Source: Extensimonas perlucida (GTDB taxonomy: Bacteria; Pseudomonadota; Gammaproteobacteria; Burkholderiales; Burkholderiaceae_C). Taken from it: 64,000 nt of DNA. Made by a program: the position numbers and the translations under genes. The notes below the pieces were generated by a model. That model did not search any database and was not told the DNA's origin. It saw nothing but the letters and a program-made list of their open reading frames with translations. The stretch lies in NCBI RefSeq assembly GCF_007655255.1, contig NZ_VMYE01000009.1:1-64000 (forward strand), read 5' to 3'. Each line of letters opens with the position of its first letter. Positions within the stretch are counted from its first letter, which is position 1. Below are positions 45,607 to 55,241 of this stretch, piece after piece.

Positions 45607-47517
45607 TCACGAAGGGATGCGCAGGTTGTGCGCCGTCTCGAGCGCCTTGCGCCGGGCCTGCAGCTCGCGGTAGCGCTGCAGCGCCGCCGGGTCCTGGCTG
45701 GCCGTGGCGATGAGGGTGCTTTCCTCGGCCTTGATCTGTTCGATCAGCACGCGGTTGAGCAGGTCGCGCAGTTCGGCGCGCAGCTCGTGCAGGTCACCCT
45801 CGGTCTGGGCGTGCGAGCCGGTCATGAGCTTTTCGGCCAGCGGCGCGCAGGCGTGGCCGCGCAGGCGCTCGCGCAGCAGTGCCCAGGTCTGCGCGCCGTG
45901 CTCGTGCAGCTGTTCTTCGAGCCAGACGAACAAAGGCCCGTGCGGTGGCGGCAGGGCGCAGAGGGCGGCATGGTCTTCGGGCGCGAGCTCTTCGAGGAAG
46001 GCCATGTGCGACAGCAGCAGCCGCACGGCGTGGTCGGCGCGGCTCGTGGGGGCCGAGCGCGGCAGGCGGGCGCGCCACGCCGTCGCGGCGTAAGGGCTGG
46101 CCGCCGCGCCCGCAAACCCGCCGCGCTCGCTGGCGTGCCGTCCGCCGTGTGGACTGGCGCGCGGGCCGCCGCGCTGCGCCGCGCCCGGCGGCGGGGCGCC
46201 CGCGTTGCGTGCAAGGGGCTGGGCCTGCGCCCAGAATTCACTGAGCTCCGCCGCTTCGATTTGCGCCAGGCCTGCGATTTCGCCGAGCAGCTGGCGCTTG
46301 AGCAGCCCTTCGGGCAGCGCGCTCCACAGGGCCCTGGCGTGGTGCGTCATCTGCGCGCGGCCTTCAGGCGTGCCCAAGTCGCAGCCCTCGCTCGCGGCGT
46401 CGAGCAGAAAACGGCTCAGCGGCACCGCGTCGCCGATGTGGCGCGCAAAAGCATCGCGGCCCCAGGCGCGGATGAAGCTGTCGGGGTCGTGCTCGGGCGG
46501 CAGGAACAAAAACTTGAAGCTGCGTGTGTCCTGCGCGTGGGGCAGGGCGGCATCGAGCGCCTTGCGCGCTGCGCGCCGGCCCGCGGCGTCGCCGTCGAAA
46601 CTGAACACCACGGCGTCGGTAAAGCGCAGCAGCTTTTGCACATGCTCGGGCGTGCAGGCCGTGCCCAGCGTGGCCACCGCGTTCGGAAAGCCGAGCTGCG
46701 CCAGCGCGACCACGTCCATGTAGCCCTCGGTCACGAGCGCGTAGCCGTGCTCGCGGATCGCGCTGCGTGCCTCGAACAAGCCGTACAGCTCGCGCCCCTT
46801 GTGGAACACCGGCGTTTCGGGCGAGTTGAGGTATTTGGGCTTTTCGTCGCCGAGCACGCGCCCGCCAAAGCCTACGCACTCGCCCTTGACGTTGCGGATC
46901 GGGAACATCACGCGGTCGCGAAAGCGGTCGTAGCGCTTGTGGTCTTCGGGCTGCACGATGACCAGGCCCGCCTCTTCGAGCAGCGGGTCGTCGTAATGGG
47001 CAAAGACGCCCGCGAGCTTGTGCCAGCCTTCGGGCGCGTAGCCGAGGCCGTAGCGCTTGGCCACGGCGCCCGAGACGCCGCGCTTTTTGAGGTAGGCGAT
47101 GGCGCGTGGCGACTTGCGCAGCTCCTCGCTATAGGCGGCGGCGGCACGCGCGAGCACTTCGGTCAAGGTGGCGCGCTGTTGCCGCTGCGCCGCAGCGCGC
47201 GCCTTGTCCTGCGCCGAGGCGTGCTCCTCGGGCACCTGCAGGCCGACTTGCTGCGCCAGCTCGTGCACGGCCTCGATGAAGTCCAGTCCCGCATGCTCCA
47301 TCAGAAAGCCGATCGCGTCGCCGCTCTTGCCGCAGCCGAAGCAGTGAAAGAACTGCTTGGACGGACTGACGCTGAACGAGGGCGATTTTTCCGCATGAAA
47401 CGGGCACAGCCCCATGAAATTGGCGCCGCTTTTCTTGAGCGGCACGTAGCGGCCCACGACGTCGACCACATCGACGCGCGCGAGCAGTTCTTCGATGAAA
47501 GACTGGGGGATGGACAC
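45607..47517 (-). CDS. dnaG: DNA primase
   Basis: The 636-residue primase has the N-terminal CHC2 zinc finger (CPFHAEKSPSFSV...FHCFGCGKSGDAI), the TOPRIM core (VTEGYMDVVAL and FSFDGDAAGRRAARKAL) and a C-terminal helicase-binding region. It makes RNA primers on the lagging strand. The GTG at 47517 gives the family start SIPQSFIEELLARVDVVDVV. The usual neighbours rpsU and rpoD are absent; gyrA lies downstream and an acyl-CoA ligase is divergent. An Ala/Pro/Gly-rich linker (about 430-490) separates the TOPRIM and C-terminal parts. Confidence 0.95.
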   Translation of the reverse strand: MSIPQSFIEELLARVDVVDVVGRYVPLKKSGANFMGLCPFHAEKSPSFSVSPSKQFFHCFGCGKSGDAIGFLMEHAGLDFIEAVHELAQQVGLQVPEEHASAQDKARAAAQRQQRATLTEVLARAAAAYSEELRKSPRAIAYLKKRGVSGAVAKRYGLGYAPEGWHKLAGVFAHYDDPLLEEAGLVIVQPEDHKRYDRFRDRVMFPIRNVKGECVGFGGRVLGDEKPKYLNSPETPVFHKGRELYGLFEARSAIREHGYALVTEGYMDVVALAQLGFPNAVATLGTACTPEHVQKLLRFTDAVVFSFDGDAAGRRAARKALDAALPHAQDTRSFKFLFLPPEHDPDSFIRAWGRDAFARHIGDAVPLSRFLLDAASEGCDLGTPEGRAQMTHHARALWSALPEGLLKRQLLGEIAGLAQIEAAELSEFWAQAQPLARNAGAPPPGAAQRGGPRASPHGGRHASERGGFAGAAASPYAATAWRARLPRSAPTSRADHAVRLLLSHMAFLEELAPEDHAALCALPPPHGPLFVWLEEQLHEHGAQTWALLRERLRGHACAPLAEKLMTGSHAQTEGDLHELRAELRDLLNRVLIEQIKAEESTLIATASQDPAALQRYRELQARRKALETAHNLRIPS

Positions 47518-47673
47518 GGCGCGATTGTCGCCCAAGGTTCGATGGCGCTGCACCCGCGCCCACGTGAGCACCTCCCCGGCACTGTCCCGCCGGGCTCTTT
47601 ACATGGATCAGCCCCGTGTCAGCCGCTTTTGCTGTAATCGGGTGTTTGTACGGAAAAAACGCAAGGAGCCCCC

Positions 47674-49320
47674 ATGAGCAGCATCTTCGACCAACATCTC
47701 GAACGCAACGCAGCCAACTACGCACCGCTTTCGCCCCTGTCCTTCATCGAGCGTACGGCCGAGGTCTATCCCGAGCGCCTGGCCATCGTGCATGGCGAGC
47801 TGCGCCAGAACTGGCGCGACACCTACGCGCGCTGCCGGCGCCTGGCCAGCGCCCTGCGCCAGCGCGGCATAGGCAAGAACGACACCGTGGCCGTGATGCT
47901 GCCCAACACGCCGCCCATGGTCGAGGCGCATTTCGGCGTGCCCATGGCGGGCGCGGTGCTCAATGCGCTCAACACCCGGCTCGACCCCGAAGCCATCGCT
48001 TTCATGCTCGACCACGGCGAGGCACGCGCGGTCATCGTCGATCCTGAATTCGCGCCCGTCATGGCCAAGGCCCTGGCCCTGCGCCAGAACCCGCAGCCGC
48101 TGCTATTGATCGACGTTGAAGACGCCGTCTATGGCGCGGCGGCGCAGCGCCTTGGCAGCCTGAGCTACGAGGGCTTGCTCGCCGAAGGCGACCCGCAGTT
48201 TGCCTGGGAGCTGCCCGCCGACGAGTGGGACGCGATCGCCCTCAACTACACCAGCGGCACCACGGGCAACCCCAAGGGCGTGGTTTATCACCACCGCGGC
48301 GCGGCGCTCAACGCCATCTCCAACGTGCTCGAATGGGACATGCCCAAGCACGCGGTGTATCTGTGGACGCTGCCTATGTTCCACTGCAACGGCTGGTGCT
48401 TTCCGTGGACGGTGGCGGCGCGTGCGGGCGTGAACGTGTGTCTGCGCCGTGTCGAGGCGCAAGCGATTTTCGACGCCATGCGCCAGCACGGCGTCACGCA
48501 TTACTGCGGCGCGCCCATCGTGCACAGCCTGCTCGTGAATGCGCCGGCCGCGCTCAAAGAGGGTGTGCCCCAAGGCATCAAGGCCATGGTGGCAGGCGCC
48601 GCGCCGCCGGCCTCGATGATCGAGGGCATGGAAACCCTGGGCTTCGACCTCACGCATGTGTATGGCCTGACCGAGGTCTATGGCCCGGCCACCGTGTGCG
48701 CCAAGCAAGATGCCTGGAGCCAGCTCGACATCGGCGAGCGCGCGCGCCTGAATGCGCGCCAGGGCGTGCGCTACCACCTCGAGCGCGACGTGCGCGTGCT
48801 CGACCCCGAAACCATGCAGCCCGTGCCGCAGGACGGCGAAACCATGGGCGAGATCATGTTCCGCGGCAACATCGCGATGAAGGGCTACCTCAAGAACCCC
48901 GAGGCCACGGCGCAGGCTTTCCGCGGCGGCTGGTTCCACAGCGGCGACCTCGGCGTGCAATACCCGGACGGCTACATCAAGATCAAGGACCGCAGCAAGG
49001 ACATCATCATCTCGGGCGGCGAGAACATTTCCTCGATCGAAGTCGAAGACGTGCTCTACCGCCACCCTGCCGTGCTCGCGGCCGCCGTGGTTGCCAAGCC
49101 TGACCCGAAATGGGGCGAGACGCCCTGTGCCTTCATCGAGCTCAAGCCCGGCGCGCAGGTCACGGCGCAGGACATCATCGCCCATTGCCGCGCGCACCTC
49201 GCAGGCTTCAAAGTGCCGCGCGCCGTGGTGTTTGGCGAGCTGCCCAAGACCAGCACGGGCAAGATCCAGAAGTTCGAACTGCGCAAGCAGGCAGGATCGG
49301 CCACGGCCATCAACGTATAA
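47674..49320 (+). CDS. Acyl-CoA ligase (DmdB/AlkK-like group)
   Basis: The 548-residue adenylate-forming enzyme has [70 protein letters not shown] and a C-terminal TSTGKIQKFELR. It resembles the group containing methylmercaptopropionyl-CoA ligase and plant-type acyl-activating enzymes, so short or medium branched acids are likely. AAGGAG eight bases ahead of the ATG supports the start. It is divergent from dnaG, with 156 bases between. Confidence 0.88.
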   Translation: MSSIFDQHLERNAANYAPLSPLSFIERTAEVYPERLAIVHGELRQNWRDTYARCRRLASALRQRGIGKNDTVAVMLPNTPPMVEAHFGVPMAGAVLNALNTRLDPEAIAFMLDHGEARAVIVDPEFAPVMAKALALRQNPQPLLLIDVEDAVYGAAAQRLGSLSYEGLLAEGDPQFAWELPADEWDAIALNYTSGTTGNPKGVVYHHRGAALNAISNVLEWDMPKHAVYLWTLPMFHCNGWCFPWTVAARAGVNVCLRRVEAQAIFDAMRQHGVTHYCGAPIVHSLLVNAPAALKEGVPQGIKAMVAGAAPPASMIEGMETLGFDLTHVYGLTEVYGPATVCAKQDAWSQLDIGERARLNARQGVRYHLERDVRVLDPETMQPVPQDGETMGEIMFRGNIAMKGYLKNPEATAQAFRGGWFHSGDLGVQYPDGYIKIKDRSKDIIISGGENISSIEVEDVLYRHPAVLAAAVVAKPDPKWGETPCAFIELKPGAQVTAQDIIAHCRAHLAGFKVPRAVVFGELPKTSTGKIQKFELRKQAGSATAINV

Positions 49321-49383
49321 ATCTGTGGGGCGAAGGCGCGAAGCCGGTCAAAATAGCGCCTTTGCCAGACCCGAAGGGCTGTC

Positions 49384-49416
49384 GGCGATTTATCGCCCTT
49401 GCCGGCATTTGCCGGC
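49384..49416. repeat. Tandem hairpins between ligase and DUF349 gene
   Basis: GGCGAT-TT-ATCGCC (49384-49397) is followed at once by GCCGGC-ATTT-GCCGGC (49401-49416). AAGGGC and GCCCTT can extend the first stem. They lie 64 bases past the ligase stop codon. No T-run follows; an mRNA-end structure or weak terminator is the likely role. Confidence 0.4.
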
Positions 49417-49455
49417 TGCGCTGGGCCTTCGGTGTTTTCCCGATCGATTGGATTC

Positions 49456-52311
49456 ATGTTTTCTCTTTTTTCTCGCAGCAAAATGTCCGACGCACCCGAA
49501 GTGACCCCGGCCCCGGCCTCCGCCCCGGCCAAGCTCCACGAGCCGCATCCGCTCGATGCACTGACCGGCGGAGCCTTCTCGGCCGCCACATCCGGCGAGC
49601 GCGCCGCGCGCATCCGCGAGTGGCTGGCCACCCAGCCCACGCCCGAGCAGCTGCAGGAAGTGTTCAAAGAGCTCAGCGCGCGCGACAAAGGGGCCGCGCG
49701 TGCGGTGCGCGAGCGCCTCGACGAAATCCGCCGCGCCAAGGCGCAGGAGGCCATCGCCGCCGAATGGGCCGACAAAGCCCAGGCGCTGCTGGCTGCACCC
49801 AAGCTCAACATCGCCGACGCCCTGGCCTGGCAGCGCGACGCCGCCAAGGCCGGCGCGCCGCTGTCGCGTGAGCCGCTCGCCACGCTCAAGACGCAGCTGG
49901 CCGAGCGCGTCAAGGTGATCGAAGACCTGCAGCACCGCGTGCAAGTGCAGCGCGAGGCCGCAGTGCTGCTCGCGCAGCGCATAGAGGTGCTCTCGACCAA
50001 GCCCTGGCGCGACGCGCAGGCCGCGCTCGAGCAGCTGCGCGCCGACGTCGCACGCTGGCAGGCGCAGGCCGAGGAGCTCACGGGCGACGCGAGCTGGGCG
50101 AGCGTGGAAGCGCGCTTTCCGCCGCTGCTCGAAACCTCGCGCACGCAGCTGCTCGCGGTGTGGGATGCCTTCCAGGCTGCGCTCGCGCAGGCCGTGGCCG
50201 CAGCCGAAGATGCGCAGGCGCCGCTGCCGCCCGTGCCCGTGTGGGCCGAAGAACTGCGCGCTGCACGCGGCCTGCCGAGCGAGGCCGCCGCGCGGCCCGA
50301 GCGCGCCGCCAAGCCCCAGACTGCGCAGATCGCGCCCGAATTGCGCGAAAAAGCCGAGCAGGCCGTGCGCAGCGCCCTCGCTGCGCTCGAACAGGCCACC
50401 GCCGAAGGCCAGGGCAAGGCCACCTCCGCCGCCGCCGCCGCGCTGCGTGCCACGCTCAAGGAGCACGGCAAACACATCGGCGCGGCCCTGGAGCAGCAGG
50501 TGCACCAGGCGCTGGTGGCCGCGGGTGAGCTCGAAGGCTGGCAGCGCTGGAGCGCCGACCAGCTGCGCGAAGAACTCGTCGCCAAGGCCGAGGCTCTGCT
50601 GCAGCGCCCCGAGGGCCAGGCGCTCGGCGGGCGCAAGATGCAGGAAACCTTGCGCCAGCTGCGCGAGCAATGGAAGCAGGCCGACCAGGGCGGCGCGCCC
50701 AACCATGCGCTGTGGAAGCGCTTCGACGAGGCCTGCAATGCCGCGCACAAAGTCGTCGAGGAATGGCTAGACAAAGTGCGCGCCGAAGCCGCGCAGCACC
50801 GCGCACAGCGCGAGGCGCTGATCGAGGAGCTCAAAACCTGGGCGCAGACGCAGGCGCAAGCCCTTGCAGCCGCGGGCGACTGGAAGGGGCTGCAGCGCGC
50901 GCTGCACCAGTTTGCCGAACGCTGGCGCGACGCCGGGCACCTGGCCGAAAAGGTTTTTGCCGAGTTGCAACCGCTGTGGAAGCAGGCCATGGCCGAAGCC
51001 AGCGCACCGCTCGAGGCTGCGCAAAAAGAAAGCCTCGCACGCCGTCACGCCCTGATCGAAGAGGCGCAGGCCCTGGCCTCCGCGCCGAGCTTGCGCATAG
51101 ACGCCGTGCGGGCCTTGCAGCAGCGCTGGCAGACCGAGGCGCAGGCAGTGCCGCTCGATCGCAAGCTTGAGCAAAAGCTCTGGGAGTCGTTCCGCCAGCC
51201 GCTCGACGAGGCCTTTCAGCGCAAGTCGGCCGAGCGCAGCAAGGCCGAGGCCGCGCTCTCTGCGCGCGACCGCGCCGTGATCGACGCCGCGCGCGCCCTC
51301 GAAGCGGCAAGCGCGAGCGGCGATGCGCAGCAGATCCGCGCCGCCATGGCCGCGCTCGACGCTGCGTTGCACGCGTCCGCCGCGCCCGAACCTGGCGCTG
51401 CCCCCGCCGCTCCCGCTGCAGCAGCGCAGCCCACACCGGGCGCTGCAGAATCCGAACCAAATCAGCCCTTGGCGCCCGCTGAATCTGCACAAGCAGCTCC
51501 TGAAGGCGAAGCGAAATCGGTCGCAGAAGCGACGCCCGCCGCAGCTGCTGAAGCCGCGGCCGAAGGCACCGAGCCCCAACACGCGGCTCCCGCAACGACG
51601 CCCGCAAAGCCCGCACCGCGCCCCGTGATCGCCGTGCGCGGCGACGACCGCCCCGGCGTGCAGAAGAATCTGCCCGCCACACACCCGCACGGCGCCCGGC
51701 CCGCAGGCCGACGCGATGCGCGCCCCGAAGGCGGGCGCGCTGCGTTCGGGCGCGATGCCGGCCGAGCGGGCGAGCGCGCAGGGCGGGGCGGGTACGAGGG
51801 GCGAGCTGGGTATGAAGGGCGCGAAGAACGCGCAGAGCGCGCCCCGCGCCTGGGTGACACGGCCTTCCGCGCGCAGCGCGAGGCCCTGGAACGCGCCCAG
51901 CTGGCGCTCAAAAAGCTCGCGGCGCAGGCGCATGGCGAAGTGCTCACGCACCTGCTCACAGCCTGGGAAAAGCGCGACCCTGCGCTCGTGCCCGCTGCGC
52001 AGGAGCTGGGCGCGCGCGTAAGCGCGGCGCAGCGCAATGCCTGGGTGCAGGCCCTGTCTGCGGCGCCCACGGCGTCTGCGGCAGACGCTGAGCAAACGCT
52101 GCTGCGCCTGGAGATCGCCGCCGAAGTGCCCACGCCCGCAGAGCAGTTGAGCGCGCGCCGCCTGCTGCAGCTGCAACTGCTCACGCGCCGCCACGATCCC
52201 GCCCCGGCGCAAACTTGGGCGCAGGACATGGCCAAGCTGCTCGCTGCGCCCTACGACGCCGCGCAGGCGCGCCGCCTGCAAAACGTGCTCAAGGTGCTGC
52301 TGCGCAAATGA
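49456..52311 (+). CDS. Large DUF349 domain protein
   Basis: The 951-residue, highly Ala/Glu/Gln-rich protein is mostly helical, with repeated segments of DUF349 type (for example WKRFDEACNAAHKVVEEWLDKVRAE and LWESFRQPLDEAFQRK). From about 640 to 740 it is low-complexity Ala/Pro. An Arg/Gly-rich stretch (GERAGRGGYEGRAGYEGRE) lies at about 772-790, and a second helical domain ends the protein. Function is unknown; DUF349 proteins are linked to stress and nucleic acid binding only loosely. The start at 49456 lacks a clear ribosome binding site. Residues about 667-683 overlie a family repeat. It overlaps the transporter gene by four bases. Confidence 0.8.
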   Translation: MFSLFSRSKMSDAPEVTPAPASAPAKLHEPHPLDALTGGAFSAATSGERAARIREWLATQPTPEQLQEVFKELSARDKGAARAVRERLDEIRRAKAQEAIAAEWADKAQALLAAPKLNIADALAWQRDAAKAGAPLSREPLATLKTQLAERVKVIEDLQHRVQVQREAAVLLAQRIEVLSTKPWRDAQAALEQLRADVARWQAQAEELTGDASWASVEARFPPLLETSRTQLLAVWDAFQAALAQAVAAAEDAQAPLPPVPVWAEELRAARGLPSEAAARPERAAKPQTAQIAPELREKAEQAVRSALAALEQATAEGQGKATSAAAAALRATLKEHGKHIGAALEQQVHQALVAAGELEGWQRWSADQLREELVAKAEALLQRPEGQALGGRKMQETLRQLREQWKQADQGGAPNHALWKRFDEACNAAHKVVEEWLDKVRAEAAQHRAQREALIEELKTWAQTQAQALAAAGDWKGLQRALHQFAERWRDAGHLAEKVFAELQPLWKQAMAEASAPLEAAQKESLARRHALIEEAQALASAPSLRIDAVRALQQRWQTEAQAVPLDRKLEQKLWESFRQPLDEAFQRKSAERSKAEAALSARDRAVIDAARALEAASASGDAQQIRAAMAALDAALHASAAPEPGAAPAAPAAAAQPTPGAAESEPNQPLAPAESAQAAPEGEAKSVAEATPAAAAEAAAEGTEPQHAAPATTPAKPAPRPVIAVRGDDRPGVQKNLPATHPHGARPAGRRDARPEGGRAAFGRDAGRAGERAGRGGYEGRAGYEGREERAERAPRLGDTAFRAQREALERAQLALKKLAAQAHGEVLTHLLTAWEKRDPALVPAAQELGARVSAAQRNAWVQALSAAPTASAADAEQTLLRLEIAAEVPTPAEQLSARRLLQLQLLTRRHDPAPAQTWAQDMAKLLAAPYDAAQARRLQNVLKVLLRK
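51454..51504 (-). repeat. Comamonadaceae-type repeat inside the DUF349 gene, copy 8
   Basis: The stretch from AACCAAATCAGCCCTTGGCG to GCACAAGCAGCTCCTGAA matches the reverse family consensus (AAATCGGCCTCTAGCGCCC ... CAAGCGCAAGCAGCTCTCAA) with few changes. It is in frame inside the low-complexity linker, a place where an insertion would be tolerated. Confidence 0.55.
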
Positions 52312-53405
52312 GCCAGGCCAAGGGGCAGGGCCAGGGCGGGGTGCCCGAAGCGCATGGGCCGGCACCGGACGCGGCGCCGCCCGCACCAACACCGGCTGTA
52401 GGGCAGGGCGGGGCCGAGCAAGGGCATGCCTGCCATACCGATCACGAACCCGCCGACGCCAGTCCCCCTGCCTGCGGCCCGCATGCGCACCACGGGCACC
52501 ATGCACACTTTCACCCCGAGCACCACCACGGCCAGGCCCCGCAGGACTTCGGCCGCGCGTTCGCGCTCGGCATCGCGCTCAACCTTGGCTTCGTCGTGCT
52601 CGAAGCGGCAAGCGGCTGGTGGGCCGGCTCGCTCGCCCTGCTTGCCGACGCGGCGCACAACCTGAGTGACGTGGCAGGCCTGGCGCTCGCCTGGGCCGGC
52701 GCCTGGGCGCTGCAGCTCAAACCCGATGCGCGCCACACCTACGGCTGGCAGCGCGCGTCCATCCTCGCGGCCTTCGCCAACGCCGTGCTGCTGTTTGCGG
52801 CCATGGGCTGGCTGGCCTGGGAGGCCGTGCAGCGCCTCGCGCAGCCGCAGGCCGTGCAGGGCTGGACGGTGGTGGGCGTGGCCGCTGCGGGCATCGTGGT
52901 CAACAGTGCCACGGCGCTGCTGTTTTTGCGCGGCCAGCACGGCGACCTGAACGTGCGCGGCGCCTTTTTGCACATGGCGGCCGACGCGCTGGTGTCGCTG
53001 GGCGTGGTGATTGCGGGCGCGCTGTACCTGTGGCGCGGCTGGGGCTGGTTGGACCCGGTCATGAGCCTCACGGTGGCCGTCGTGATCGTGCTCGGCAGCT
53101 GGGGGCTGCTGCGCGAATCCACGCGCCTGCTGTTCGACGGCGTACCCGAGCGCGTGGACCCACTCGCCGTGCGCGCTTACCTCGAACAGCTGCCCGGCGT
53201 GGAGCACGTGGACGACCTGCACATCTGGGCCATGGGCACCACGCAGATCGCGCTCTCGGCGCATTTGATCGCGCCCGGCGGGCCGCTGGGCGACGCTGCA
53301 CTGCACCGCGCCGCCGAAGAGCTGCGCAGCCGCTTCGGCATCCAGCACGCCACGCTACAGGTCCTGCAGCAGCCGATCGAGTCACTGCGTGCATCTCACG
53401 GTTGA
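52308..53405 (+). CDS. Cation diffusion facilitator (Zn/Co/Cd efflux)
   Basis: The 365-residue protein has a His-rich cytoplasmic N-terminus (HAHHGHHAHFHPEHHHG), six predicted membrane helices and the CDF metal sites HNLSD (LLADAAHNLSDVAGLAL) and HMAAD (AFLHMAADALVSLGV). A C-terminal ferredoxin-like domain (VEHVDDLHIWAMG) follows. It exports divalent metals by proton exchange. The start ATG overlaps the DUF349 stop (ATGA), so the two are translated together, an association without an obvious explanation. The N-terminal 100 residues are longer than in CzcD. Confidence 0.9.
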   Translation: MSQAKGQGQGGVPEAHGPAPDAAPPAPTPAVGQGGAEQGHACHTDHEPADASPPACGPHAHHGHHAHFHPEHHHGQAPQDFGRAFALGIALNLGFVVLEAASGWWAGSLALLADAAHNLSDVAGLALAWAGAWALQLKPDARHTYGWQRASILAAFANAVLLFAAMGWLAWEAVQRLAQPQAVQGWTVVGVAAAGIVVNSATALLFLRGQHGDLNVRGAFLHMAADALVSLGVVIAGALYLWRGWGWLDPVMSLTVAVVIVLGSWGLLRESTRLLFDGVPERVDPLAVRAYLEQLPGVEHVDDLHIWAMGTTQIALSAHLIAPGGPLGDAALHRAAEELRSRFGIQHATLQVLQQPIESLRASHG

Positions 53406-53500
53406 AAGCCGTTTTCGCAACGCACTCGTCCCGCTGCCGCACGCGCTAACATCCGCGCCTTCGTTTTTTTCACCAACCGCCCAACCAAAGAGGAATCCAG

Positions 53501-55141
53501 ATGCTGGGGCTCATGCAAAAACAACCGTTGCTGATTTCTTCGTTGATCCAGTTCGCCGAGCGCTACCATGGCGACACCGAGGTCGTGTCGCGCCGGGTCG
53601 AGGGCGACATCCACCGCTACACCTACCGCGAGCTTGCGGCGCGTGCGCGGCAGCTCGCGAACACGCTCGAGCGCGAGGGTTTGCAGTTTGGCGACCGCGT
53701 GGCCAGCCTGGCCTGGAATGGCTACCGCCACATGGAGATGTATTTCGGCGTGAGCGGCTCGGGCCGCGTGCTGCACACCATCAACCCGCGCCTGCACCCC
53801 GAGCAGGTGGCCTGGATCGTGAACCATGCCGAAGACCAGGTGTTGTGCTTTGACACTACCTTTTTGCCGCTGGTGCAGGCCGTGCACGCGCAGTGCCCAA
53901 CGGTGAAGAAATGGGTCGCCCTGTGCGACGCCGACAAGCTGCCGGCCGACAGCGGCATCCCCGGCCTCGTGAGCTACGAGTCCTGGATCGGCGGCGCAAG
54001 CAGCACCTACACCTGGCCCGAGTTCGACGAAAACACCGCCTCGGGCCTGTGTTACACCAGCGGCACCACCGGGCATCCCAAGGGCGTGCTCTACAGCCAC
54101 CGCTCGAACGTGCTGCATGCCTACGGCGCTGCGCTGCCCGACGTGATGGGGCTTTCCGCGCGCGACGCCGCCATGCCCGTGGTGCCCATGTTCCACGTGA
54201 ATGCCTGGGGGCTTCCGTATTCGGCGCCGCTCACGGGCTGCAAACTCGTGCTGCCCGGGCCGGCGCTCGACGGCAAGTCGCTGTACGAGCTCATGGAGGC
54301 CGAGGGCGTGACCTTCGCCGCGGGCGTGCCCACCATCTGGCAGATGCTGCTCAACCATGTGCGCGCGGGTGGCCTCAAGTTCAGCACTTTGCGACGCACG
54401 GTGATCGGCGGCTCCGCCTGCCCGCCGGCCCTGATCGACGCCTACCGCGATGAATTCGGCGTGACGGTGCTGCACGCCTGGGGCATGACCGAGACGAGCC
54501 CGCTGGGCACGCTCTCTACGCTCAAAAGCAAGCACCTGGGCCTGCCGCGCGAAGAGCAGATGAAGCTGCTGCAAAAGCAGGGCCGGCCGATTTTCGGCGT
54601 GGACTTGCGCATCGTGGATGGCGCGGGCCAGGATCAGCCCTGGGACGGCAAGACCTATGGCGACCTGCTGATCCGCGGCCCGTGGATCGTCGACAGCTAC
54701 TTCAAGGGCGAAAAATCGCCGCTCGTGGTCGATGCCCAAGGGCATGGCTGGTTTCCCACGGGCGACGTGGCCACCATAGACCCTGATGGCTTCATGCAGA
54801 TCACCGACCGCAGCAAGGACTTGATCAAGTCCGGCGGCGAGTGGATCAGCTCGATCGACATCGAAAACATCGCCATGGCGCATCCCGCCGTCGCGATGGC
54901 GGCCTGTGTGGGCATGCCGCACCCCAAGTGGGACGAGCGCCCCATCGTCGTCGTGGTCAAGCGCCCTGGCGCCGAAGTCACGCGCGAGGAATTGCTGGCC
55001 TTTTATGAAGGCAAGATCGCGAAATGGCAAATCCCCGACGACGTGGTGTTCGTCGATGCGATCCCGCTGGGCGCGACGGGCAAGATGCTCAAGGCCAAGC
55101 TGCGTGAGCAGCTCAAGGATTACAAGTTGCCTGGCGTCTAA
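53501..55141 (+). CDS. AlkK-like medium-chain acyl-CoA ligase
   Basis: The 546-residue enzyme starts [24 protein letters not shown], very like AlkK, and has [49 protein letters not shown] and a terminal [11 protein letters not shown]. It activates medium-chain fatty acids. AGAGGA ahead of the ATG supports the start. GCTAACAT, about 50 bases upstream, may be a -10 box. It is followed by a strong intrinsic terminator. Confidence 0.92.
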   Translation: MLGLMQKQPLLISSLIQFAERYHGDTEVVSRRVEGDIHRYTYRELAARARQLANTLEREGLQFGDRVASLAWNGYRHMEMYFGVSGSGRVLHTINPRLHPEQVAWIVNHAEDQVLCFDTTFLPLVQAVHAQCPTVKKWVALCDADKLPADSGIPGLVSYESWIGGASSTYTWPEFDENTASGLCYTSGTTGHPKGVLYSHRSNVLHAYGAALPDVMGLSARDAAMPVVPMFHVNAWGLPYSAPLTGCKLVLPGPALDGKSLYELMEAEGVTFAAGVPTIWQMLLNHVRAGGLKFSTLRRTVIGGSACPPALIDAYRDEFGVTVLHAWGMTETSPLGTLSTLKSKHLGLPREEQMKLLQKQGRPIFGVDLRIVDGAGQDQPWDGKTYGDLLIRGPWIVDSYFKGEKSPLVVDAQGHGWFPTGDVATIDPDGFMQITDRSKDLIKSGGEWISSIDIENIAMAHPAVAMAACVGMPHPKWDERPIVVVVKRPGAEVTREELLAFYEGKIAKWQIPDDVVFVDAIPLGATGKMLKAKLREQLKDYKLPGV

Positions 55142-55162
55142 ATCGGTCGCATGGGTGACTCG

Positions 55163-55192
55163 CGCTCAGGGCAATCCCTGAGCGTTTTTTTT
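55163..55192 (+). terminator. Strong intrinsic terminator after the AlkK-like gene
   Basis: CGCTCAGGG, loop CAAT and CCCTGAGCG form a perfect 9-bp stem (55163-55184), followed by eight T residues. It lies 21 bases past the ligase stop codon and separates it from the ABC transporter operon. Confidence 0.95.
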
Positions 55193-55241
55193 GTGCACTG
55201 CAGTAGCCTTGTCGCCTGTCCAACTCACAGGAGACGATCCC

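Noticed and set aside
45607-47517. Phage or plasmid primase instead of chromosomal DnaG
   Set aside because: The protein has the full CHC2, TOPRIM and helicase-binding layout of chromosomal DnaG, and no phage genes are near.
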